Shown one piece after another: positions 19,413 to 25,805 of a stretch of DNA of 25,805 bases. Location: positions 1-25,805 of the forward strand of contig CAZFDT010000069.1 of the NCBI GenBank assembly GCA_964518335.1, read 5' to 3'. Every line of letters starts with the position of its first letter. Position 1 is the first letter of the stretch. Under the pieces are notes generated by a model, which saw nothing but the letters and a program-made list of their open reading frames with translations, made no database searches and had not been told where the DNA came from. The DNA is from CAZFDT01 sp964518335. Its GTDB lineage: Bacteria > Planctomycetota > Phycisphaerae > Phycisphaerales > Phycisphaeraceae. A program made the position numbers and the translations under genes.

Positions 19413-21614
19413 TCAGTGATCGTGGTCGTGTGCGGGGGCGGGGGTGTCGCCGCCATCAAGCAGCTTCACGAGCCTTTCGACGCTGTCGGGGTTGAGTGTG
19501 ATCAGGAGTGGCGAGTCGTTGACGCGGCCCAGGTGCTCGCGCAAGTCGTTCTCGGTAGGGGGCCACAACCCGAGCGTGCGCGTTCCGCCATCGGCCAACT
19601 CCATCGTCAGCGTCGTGGTGGGCTGGGCCAGCGACAGCTTCACCTTGCCCGCGTCGCGGAATCGCTCGGCACGCAAGCCCGCCAGTGTGTCAAACGTCGC
19701 ACCGGCGTCGGCCTCGTTCAACGTTTGGCCGTCCTCCCGGCTGAACTTGCCTGCGGCACTGCGTTCCACCGTCACGCTCTGCTGGCCTCGCGTGAGCGTC
19801 AGCTTGCGGATGTTCTCGACCTGCAGCGGCATCACTGTGCGATAGCGCAGCTCCGCCGTCGCCGCATCGACCAGCGTCTGCGGCACGACGATCACGCCTT
19901 CGCTCCACGGTCCCGACGCCAGACGCGACCGCGGATCGATCTTCAGCGTCACGGCGTCGCCCTCGAACGGCATGACGGTGACAGTGAGCCCCGCCTCGAT
20001 CGGCTCCGGCGCCAGCCACATCTCGGCGCGCAGCGTGGCCACGGCGTCCAGCAGCGCCGTCGCGGCGGCGTCCTCCAGCCGGTCGTGGCCCTCAAGCGTC
20101 CACGGCCCCGCACCCGGAAGGTCGCCCTCCAGCCGCTTGCGACTGAGCACGTATTCGCCGTCGTCGCGCTGGATGCGGATGCTCGCCACCTGGTCGCGCT
20201 GCAACGCGAGCACCTCTCGGTGGCGTAGTGACACCACGGGCCTGAACGCCGGCTCAAGCCGGTCACGGGTGATGACCAGGCCTGTCTTTTCGCCGTCGCG
20301 CACGACCAGCCACGCGGGCTTGTCGTCGCTGGTCTTGTGCGGGCGCACGGTCAGACGTTCCGGCGCTTTGCCGCCCACGAGGTTGAGCACGATCGTCGCG
20401 GCCGCGTCGTCGTCGCTGGACACCTGGGCGACAAAACCCGTCGCCCGAGCCTCGACGATCGCATCGAGCAGGTCGCGCACCGCCTGGCTGTCCACGCCAT
20501 AGGGCGGGGGCGGATCAGCGAAGGACCAGCCCTCGGGCTTCTTCACGACGTGGATCTTCTCCTGCCCGTCGCGCTGGATCGTCAGTTCGTTCACATCCGA
20601 CGCGCGGGCGAGCGTGATGCGCTTGTCGCGCAGGTCATCGACGGGCTTCTCGAAGCGCTCGACGCCGGTCTTGCTCAACGAAAAGACCACGGGCGCGGTC
20701 ACCTCACCCTGGGTCCACATGGCGAAGAAGGACTCGCGCTTCAGATCGACCGGCCCGCCGATGTGAATCGTCAGCGGCTTGTCGGAGGTCTGAGCCTGGA
20801 TGGTGAGGCGCGGTTTGCTCAGGCCGTACATCCCCAGGTCGGCGGGCGCGTCGGCGATGAACTCGCTGATGTAGAGGCTGCCGATGCCCGAGAGCAGGCC
20901 CTTGACCGCGTCGGCATCCGCGCGGTCGCCTCGATCCGCGTCGAGCATCCACCGGCCGTCCACCTTGTTGAGATCGATGGTGGCGTCCTCGCGGCGGAGC
21001 GTCAGGCGTTGCGTCGTACCCTCGCTGGGCGCGGTGATCGAACGGGAACGCCAGTCCTCGACCTTGCCTGTGGCCAGCAGTTTGTGGGCGTCGGCGCTGA
21101 CGGCATAAACCTCGGGGCTGTCGTTGACCTGCACGTAAGCGGTGCCGCCGATGGCGCGGCCGAACTTGACGCTGTGCGTGCGGGCGGGCTTGTCATCCTT
21201 GGCGGGCACTTCCAGGGTGACCACTGCCGCGGGCGAGTCGAGGCCGACCTCCGCCAGCGTGGGGTTGCCGCCGCTGCCGGGCTTGAACCTGTCGGAATAG
21301 CGCAGCGTCGCGGCCTTATCAATGAGGGCCTGGCCCTGCCACTGGCTGATGGGGAAGAAAACCGGCTCGGCCTGGCGCCAGTTTTCGCCGTCGCGCTCGA
21401 CGACGATGCGTGCATCGCCGCGCTGGATGACGAGCCGGGCCACCGATTCGGTCGGCAGGTCATCTGCAGCAAACACGGGCTGGCCCGACGCGCCGGTCGA
21501 TTCGGCGCGCTGGCGCTCAATCTCCTCCCGACCGGGCGTGTCGCGGGTGAAGAACCACGCGGCGCCGAGGATGGCGAGCAGAACGACGAGCAGGATCGTG
21601 GTCTTGAAGTTCAT
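19413..21614 (-). CDS. DUF4340 domain protein (last gene of the ABC export operon)
   Basis: A 733-residue protein. One N-terminal transmembrane helix (about 5-22, TTILLVVLLAILGAAWFF) anchors a long periplasmic part rich in short beta strands. Repeated units such as VARLVIQRGDARIVVERDGENW, then WMLDADRGDRADADAVKGLL, are typical of DUF4340: a beta module, then a region reading pV(d)-(a)xxLL. At least three such units are visible (about 58-250, 330-420, 600-720). The tail ends in AHDHDH. DUF4340 proteins regularly follow GldG-like proteins in planctomycete ABC operons, as here (60 bases after the GldG-like stop). Role unknown; probably a periplasmic subunit of the transporter. No Shine-Dalgarno is visible. 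Confidence 0.88.
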   Translation of the reverse strand: MNFKTTILLVVLLAILGAAWFFTRDTPGREEIERQRAESTGASGQPVFAADDLPTESVARLVIQRGDARIVVERDGENWRQAEPVFFPISQWQGQALIDKAATLRYSDRFKPGSGGNPTLAEVGLDSPAAVVTLEVPAKDDKPARTHSVKFGRAIGGTAYVQVNDSPEVYAVSADAHKLLATGKVEDWRSRSITAPSEGTTQRLTLRREDATIDLNKVDGRWMLDADRGDRADADAVKGLLSGIGSLYISEFIADAPADLGMYGLSKPRLTIQAQTSDKPLTIHIGGPVDLKRESFFAMWTQGEVTAPVVFSLSKTGVERFEKPVDDLRDKRITLARASDVNELTIQRDGQEKIHVVKKPEGWSFADPPPPYGVDSQAVRDLLDAIVEARATGFVAQVSSDDDAAATIVLNLVGGKAPERLTVRPHKTSDDKPAWLVVRDGEKTGLVITRDRLEPAFRPVVSLRHREVLALQRDQVASIRIQRDDGEYVLSRKRLEGDLPGAGPWTLEGHDRLEDAAATALLDAVATLRAEMWLAPEPIEAGLTVTVMPFEGDAVTLKIDPRSRLASGPWSEGVIVVPQTLVDAATAELRYRTVMPLQVENIRKLTLTRGQQSVTVERSAAGKFSREDGQTLNEADAGATFDTLAGLRAERFRDAGKVKLSLAQPTTTLTMELADGGTRTLGLWPPTENDLREHLGRVNDSPLLITLNPDSVERLVKLLDGGDTPAPAHDHDH

Positions 21615-21674
21615 GGCGGTTGCGTGGTGATGGTGATGGCGGCGGGATCGGGTTTGCCTCGGAGGCAGGGTGAT

Positions 21675-23780
21675 TTAGTTGCGACGGCGCACGAGCCACA
21701 TGGCGATGCCGGCGACGAACGCGGCGGCGGGCACGCCGGCGAGCAGGGCGATGCGCAGCGCGTTGTACGTGCTGGGTTCCATCGGCTCGATGCGACGGAT
21801 GTCCTGGCTGCGCGGACTGGCGGCGATCAACTCCTCCAGCCCCGCCAGCCAGTACACGCTGTTGACGAAGAGTTCAGCGTTGGCGGGGAACGCGGCGCCG
21901 AAGAGCGTCACCAGGTCCTCGCCCGGCTGACCGGCGCGGCTGTACGTCGTGGTCTGATCCGACGCCCACGCCGGATCGGCCACGGCCACGATACGCTTGC
22001 CCTTCGACTCGGCGGCCACACCCACCAGGAAACTGTCGGCAGCGCTCGCCTCCTTGTAACGCGGACGCCGGTCCTGGCCCAGATCGTCGTCCGCCCACAT
22101 CCGCTGCTCGGACAGCTTCACCAGCGGATAGCGCGTCACATCCGGCATGTCACCGCTGCCCAGCACCAGCGGCGACGGCGCCAGAAAGATGCCGCTCATC
22201 CCCTGCAGCGAATTGGTGATCGCCATGCCCGTGGGCCACTGGTCCACCATGAACTGCGACACCGCCTGCGTCTGGCGATCCGGTCGCATGACCTCACGGA
22301 AGATCACCTGGTCGAGCTTGGGCGTGATGCCCCACGGTCCCAACAGATCGGCGATGGGGTCGGCCGCGCCGAAGCGCACGCCGAAGTTCACCGTGACCAT
22401 GAACAGCACGTTGTGCCCGCTTTCCAACTGCGCGGCGATGTGCTGGGCGACCTGCTCTTTGGCCATGCCGGCCATCGGGTTCATGGGATTGTCGGGGCCG
22501 AAGGGGCAGACGATCCACACGGCCTTCTGCCCGGGCGCGGGCTGAGGCGGGGGACCGGGGGGCATCATCTGTCCGAACGCCGCCGCCTGACCCGATGGGT
22601 TCCACGACTGCACGTCGAAGCTCACGCTGCGCAGCCGTTTGGCCACGTGCTCGAACATCCCCTGTGGACCGATGGCCGGCCCAGGCCCCGCCGACACGAA
22701 CACCACCATCGGCGGCTGCTCCAGGCTCATGCTGATGAGCGCCCCGGTGATGCGCTCCTCGCCGACGAAGCGCAGCTCGGGCGACTCGCGCGACACCATG
22801 CGCGACAGGTCCGGCGACAGCTCGCTCAGCGGAATCACCTGCACGCGCTTGGGCCCGATGACGACCACCATCTCGTCGCCTCCGGCCTCGACCAGCCGTG
22901 TGCGCAGGGAGTCGTACTCCTCCACCGGCGCCGCGTCGTCGATGCCCTTGAGTCCGTCGTCAATCGCCTCGATCGCACGGGCGAAAAGCGTGTTGGCCTG
23001 CAGCAGCATTTCCTTGACGTGGGCCGGGGCGCGATTGCTCCTGGCGGCGCTGTCGAACTGCGCGATCGCCTCGTTGTAGATCTTTTCCTTCATCTCGCCC
23101 AGGCGGGCCTGCGTCATGTTGCGCACCGCCGCGTAGTCGGGCATGCCGCTTTTGAGCAGCTCGTCGATGCTCTCGGAGATGGGCTGATAGCGCTGGTCGA
23201 ACCGGGCCAGAGCCTGCAGCACGAGCGTGGTGAACTCGCGCAACCGCGCATCGGTGAGGCTCTCGTCGGCGAGGATGGCCTTGAGCAGCTCGACCTGGCG
23301 ACCGACCTCGCCGTGCAGATTCGCCAGCGCGCCGCGGCTGCGTTCGATGGCTTGGCGCATGGGCCCGAGCTGCTCGTCATAGCGCTTGGCCAGCGAGGCG
23401 TAGAAGCTTTCGACGCGCGGGGCGTCGCGGGTCACGTTGTAGTGCTCGACGCTGATGCGCGAGGCGTAGCGGCCGTACACGTCGGCCAGGTCGATCGTCT
23501 GCCGCACCGCCGTGGCGCGCAGCGGATCGCTCGCCGGGTCGGGCGTGCTCATGAGCGTGACGAGCGTGTAGTCCTCTTTGAGATTGCTCAGCACCTGCCG
23601 CGTCTGCTTGGACAGGCTGTACTGCCCCAGGGCGGTCATGTCCTTGAAGAGGAAGAACTTGTACGCCAGCACGTTGAGGATGATGACGACCAGGACAGCC
23701 AGCAGCACGGCGACGGCGACGTTGAGGCCGTACTTGAGCCTGCGACCGGCGGCAGTGGGTTGGTGGGGTGTGTTGGACAT
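21675..23780 (-). CDS. GldG-like ABC transporter auxiliary protein
   Basis: A 701-residue protein with an N-terminal transmembrane helix (about 18-42, LNVAVAVLLAVLVVIILNVLA) and a C-terminal one (about 675-696) ending in RRRN. Between them is the GldG/IFT52-like extracytoplasmic domain. It begins YSLSKQTRQVLSNLKEDYTL, close to the usual motif 'hsLspqTkkiLknLk'. Residues about 120-280 form a helical, coiled-coil-prone insertion, and a Pro/Met-rich loop lies near 415. In Flavobacterium GldG works with GldA and GldF in gliding and secretion; in planctomycetes such operons are widespread but uncharacterised. The gene follows the permease by 27 bases and is surely co-transcribed. Confidence 0.88.
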   Translation of the reverse strand: MSNTPHQPTAAGRRLKYGLNVAVAVLLAVLVVIILNVLAYKFFLFKDMTALGQYSLSKQTRQVLSNLKEDYTLVTLMSTPDPASDPLRATAVRQTIDLADVYGRYASRISVEHYNVTRDAPRVESFYASLAKRYDEQLGPMRQAIERSRGALANLHGEVGRQVELLKAILADESLTDARLREFTTLVLQALARFDQRYQPISESIDELLKSGMPDYAAVRNMTQARLGEMKEKIYNEAIAQFDSAARSNRAPAHVKEMLLQANTLFARAIEAIDDGLKGIDDAAPVEEYDSLRTRLVEAGGDEMVVVIGPKRVQVIPLSELSPDLSRMVSRESPELRFVGEERITGALISMSLEQPPMVVFVSAGPGPAIGPQGMFEHVAKRLRSVSFDVQSWNPSGQAAAFGQMMPPGPPPQPAPGQKAVWIVCPFGPDNPMNPMAGMAKEQVAQHIAAQLESGHNVLFMVTVNFGVRFGAADPIADLLGPWGITPKLDQVIFREVMRPDRQTQAVSQFMVDQWPTGMAITNSLQGMSGIFLAPSPLVLGSGDMPDVTRYPLVKLSEQRMWADDDLGQDRRPRYKEASAADSFLVGVAAESKGKRIVAVADPAWASDQTTTYSRAGQPGEDLVTLFGAAFPANAELFVNSVYWLAGLEELIAASPRSQDIRRIEPMEPSTYNALRIALLAGVPAAAFVAGIAMWLVRRRN

Positions 23781-23807
23781 AGCAGGTCACGTATCCGGGT
23801 GAAAGCG

Positions 23808-24533
23808 TCAGCGCCAGCGCTTGCTTTCCAGGAGTTTGACGGCGAAGAACAGGAACAGCGCGATGCCGCTGAGGAAATAAACGATGCACTTGGTGTCGAG
23901 CACGCCCTTGGCGAACTGGGCGTACTGCTCGTTGACGTTGAGATAGAAGACGGTGGTGTTGATGGCGGGCACGGCGGTGACGAAGCGTGCGCCGCCCAGA
24001 AAGTGCATCACGATGGTGAGCGTGCCGGTGATGAACACCGTCACGAGGAAGGCGATGATCTGGTTCTGCGTGGCCGTGGAGGCGAACGCCCCGATCGCCA
24101 GGTACAGCCCGCCGACGAGCAGCAGGCCCAGGAACCCGGTGAGAATCGGCCCGTAGTCCGGCTTGCTGAAGCACACCAGCACGATCAGGTGCAACAGCAG
24201 CGGCGACAGCAGCACCACCAGAAAGCCCATCGCCCCCAGCCACTTGCCCACGATCACCTGCGTGTCATTGATCGGCGCCGTCATCAGCGTCTCGATCGTG
24301 CCGCTGCGCAGCTCCTCGCTGACCAGGCGCATGCTGATGGCGGGCACGAGGAACACCATCAGCCACACCACCCACATGAAGCTGGTGCGCAGCTCCGCCG
24401 GGTTGCCCGGCCAGAACACGCTCATGAAGATCAGCGTCGCTACGAACCCGAACAGCGCCAGCACCACGTAGGCGATGGGCGAGAAGAACAGGCTCGTGAG
24501 CTCCCGTCTGGCGATGGCGATCGTTTGGTTCAT
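23808..24533 (-). CDS. ABC-2 type permease (GldF-like)
   Basis: A 241-residue integral membrane protein with about six transmembrane helices. It opens with MNQTIAIARRELTSLFFSPIA, where RRELxxxFxSPxAY is the hallmark of GldF/NosY-type permeases. The conserved ISMRLVSEELRSGTIETLMTAP (coupling helix region) follows the second helix. It pairs with the ATPase encoded upstream. ATG 24533 is chosen because GGAG (reverse of 24542-24545) lies 8 bases before it. The frame continues far upstream, but that is the shadow of the ATPase gene. The 161-base gap to the ATPase gene holds a small repeat element. Confidence 0.93.
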   Translation of the reverse strand: MNQTIAIARRELTSLFFSPIAYVVLALFGFVATLIFMSVFWPGNPAELRTSFMWVVWLMVFLVPAISMRLVSEELRSGTIETLMTAPINDTQVIVGKWLGAMGFLVVLLSPLLLHLIVLVCFSKPDYGPILTGFLGLLLVGGLYLAIGAFASTATQNQIIAFLVTVFITGTLTIVMHFLGGARFVTAVPAINTTVFYLNVNEQYAQFAKGVLDTKCIVYFLSGIALFLFFAVKLLESKRWR

Positions 24534-24544
24534 GTTCAGAACTC

Positions 24545-24684
24545 CTATCCACAGATTTTCACTGATTGACACGGGTTTCAAGACAAGGCCCTGAATGACG
24601 CTTTCCGCCAAACCTCGCCGCAGCCCCATAGCGGGCAGCGGCGGGCTTTCCTCCTCTCCTAAATCTGTGCGAATCTGTGGATAG
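24545..24684. repeat. MITE-like element with 13-bp terminal inverted repeats
   Basis: A perfect 13-bp inverted repeat: 24545-24557 (CTATCCACAGATT) and 24672-24684 (AATCTGTGGATAG), 114 bases apart. Each end also carries degenerate tandem copies of the same unit, AATCTGTG (24662-24669 and 24672-24679) on one side and CACAGATT/CACTGATT on the other. It fills nearly the whole gap between ATPase and permease genes and has no coding capacity. The Shine-Dalgarno of the permease touches its left end. Confidence 0.7.
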
Positions 24685-24694
24685 CATCTCCTGT

Positions 24695-25645
24695 TCAAGC
24701 CGCCTCGACGCCGCGGTCCTGGTCGGCGGTGATCTGGATGAAGAACGCTTCGAGGCTGGCCGACTCGTTGCGCACCTCGCGCAGGGGCCAGCCCCGGGCC
24801 ACGACCGCCGCCGCCACTGCCTCGCGGATGTCGCTGCGGTCGCCGGGGTCCACTGTCGCACGGCACCAGCCGTCGTGTGTCACCGTCTCCACCTGACGCA
24901 CCTTCTGCACCTGCTTGATCGCGTGCGTCAGGGCGTTGGCATCGGCCTTGGCCTCGATAATCACCCGCGCGCCCGTCGCCACGCTCTTGCGCAGCTCCTC
25001 GGGCGTGCCCTGCGCCACGATCCGGCCCCGCGCGATCACGATCACCCGATCCGCCGACTTCTCCACCTCCGGCAGGATGTGGCTCGACAGCAGGATCGTG
25101 TGCCGGCCGCGCAGCTCCTGGATCAACTCGCGCACGTGCCCGATCTGGTTGGGGTCGAGCCCGGCCGTCGGCTCGTCGAGGATCAGCACCGGCGGCTCGT
25201 GCAGGAGCGCCTGGGCCAAACCGACGCGCTGGCGATTGCCCTTGGACAGTTGCCCGATCATGCGGCGTCGGACCTGCGCCAGGCCGCAGCGGTCGCACAC
25301 CACGTCGATGCGCTGACGGCGGCGGGTGCGGTCCATGCCGTAGAGCTTGCCGCGGAAGTGCAGGTACTCCTCGACGCGCATCTCCGGATAGAGGGGGGTG
25401 CTCTCGGGCAGGTAGCCGATCTGGGCCCGCGCGGACTCGGGCGCGGTGAGAACGTCGTGCCCGTTGACGTTGGCTTTGCCGCTGGTGGGGGGGAGGTAGC
25501 CGGTGAGGATGCGGATGGTCGTGCTCTTGCCCGCGCCGTTGGGCCCGAGGAAGCCGACGATCTGGCCCTGGGGGATGCTGAAGGACAGGCTTTCGATCGC
25601 CTGCACCGGGCCGTACCACTTCACCAGATTCTGTGCTTCAATCAT
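24695..25645 (-). CDS. ABC transporter ATP-binding protein (GldA-like)
   Basis: A 316-residue ATPase, first gene of the export operon. It has Walker A GPNGAGKST (34-42), Q-loop region IGYLPESTPLYPEMRVEEYL, signature LSKGN (133-137), Walker B VLILDEPTAGLD (153-164) and H-loop SSH (187-189). LSKGxRQRVGLAQAL in place of LSGGQ is usual for GldA/NatA-type exporters. The C-terminal 90 residues form the small regulatory domain of this group, ending ESASLEAFFIQIT. It powers the permease and GldG-like protein encoded downstream. The substrate is unknown. No Shine-Dalgarno is evident; TATGGT lies 8 bases before the start. Confidence 0.95.
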   Translation of the reverse strand: MIEAQNLVKWYGPVQAIESLSFSIPQGQIVGFLGPNGAGKSTTIRILTGYLPPTSGKANVNGHDVLTAPESARAQIGYLPESTPLYPEMRVEEYLHFRGKLYGMDRTRRRQRIDVVCDRCGLAQVRRRMIGQLSKGNRQRVGLAQALLHEPPVLILDEPTAGLDPNQIGHVRELIQELRGRHTILLSSHILPEVEKSADRVIVIARGRIVAQGTPEELRKSVATGARVIIEAKADANALTHAIKQVQKVRQVETVTHDGWCRATVDPGDRSDIREAVAAAVVARGWPLREVRNESASLEAFFIQITADQDRGVEAA

Positions 25646-25653
25646 GGATCATG

Positions 25654-25659
25654 ACCATA
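25654..25659 (-). promoter_or_regulatory. Possible -10 element of the ABC export operon
   Basis: TATGGT on the minus strand, 8 bases before the ATG of the ATPase gene; the -35 region is poor. The placement matches the near-leaderless geometry seen for other genes here. Confidence 0.25.
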
Positions 25660-25764
25660 CGTGTGATGGTTGCCCGCCTCCAGGCCGTTGGGGGCGGCGG
25701 GCCAGACAGTTTGGCTTACGCCCGACCACTGGTCAAGGTTCGGTCCATGTCGTGTACCGGCTCG

Positions 25765-25804
25765 ATAGAAATGTCCTCATCATTGTCTCAATAGAAGTGT
25801 CCTC
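25765..25804. repeat. Direct repeats at the window edge, possible mobile-element end
   Basis: ATAGAAATGTCCTC (25765-25778) and ATAGAAGTGTCCTC (25791-25804) differ at one base and are 26 bases apart. Multiple copies of a short unit are typical of the ends of IS21- and IS481-like elements. No transposase is visible before the window ends. The preceding spacer (25646-25764) shows nothing else I can name. Confidence 0.4.
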
Positions 25805-25805
25805 T

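Noticed and set aside
20337..24569. A 1410-codon open frame on the plus strand opposite the ABC export operon.
   Set aside because: It is a GC-rich shadow: its protein is Arg/His/Gly/Asp-rich with no domain, and the minus-strand frames encode recognisable DUF4340, GldG-like and permease proteins.

Overview
The window is about 25.8 kb of high-GC chromosomal DNA with strong G/C preference at third codon positions. Gene content and protein style point to a member of the Planctomycetota, probably Phycisphaerae-like. The pointers are an ABC-type gliding/secretion-like export operon with DUF4340, a primase-like protein of a kind I associate with planctomycetes, a PhyH dioxygenase, an unusual sulfatase-fold protein, and many starts with no Shine-Dalgarno. 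This placement is an inference from recalled family distributions, not from a marker search. There are no tRNA or rRNA genes and no CRISPR array. No stretch over 300 bases lacks a gene; the longest gap is about 200 bases.

Layout: (1) 2-4342, the 5'-truncated rpoC gene, closed by a strong intrinsic terminator. (2) 4534-5655, a primase-like protein that has lost its apparent catalytic residues, with a possible internal in-frame start. (3) 5816-6217, a small secreted protein, convergent with (4) an Uup-like ABC-F ATPase (8222-6234). (5) 8378-9724, divergent from the ABC-F gene, a sulfatase-fold protein with a broken active-site signature. (6) 9770-10230, a hicB-hicA toxin-antitoxin pair. (7) 10403-11236, a PhyH dioxygenase. 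(8) 11281-12087, an anchored hypothetical protein, then (9) aroB. (10) A DUF4870 membrane protein (minus) divergent from (11) an exbD-tonB-like pair. (12) 15248-15562, a protein with four CxxC motifs whose first half resembles the ClpX zinc-binding domain. (13) Two translationally coupled TPR-like genes (17686-15567, minus). (14) purF. (15) A four-gene minus-strand ABC export operon (25645-19413): ATPase, permease, GldG-like protein, DUF4340 protein. It is interrupted between ATPase and permease by a small inverted-repeat element. (16) The last 40 bases hold two copies of a 14-bp direct repeat that may be the edge of a mobile element.

The genes are mostly housekeeping (transcription, shikimate and purine synthesis, envelope transport), mixed with poorly characterised planctomycete-type genes. 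I see no clear defence island or complete novel multi-gene system. The most unusual signals are two enzyme-fold proteins with degraded catalytic motifs; a recurring decamer GYTGCAGTGG, always co-oriented with transcription and read in one codon phase with codons unusual here; -10-like boxes placed so close to start codons that the mRNAs would be leaderless or nearly so; and repeat elements in the spacers at 15158-15235, 24545-24684 and 25765-25804.
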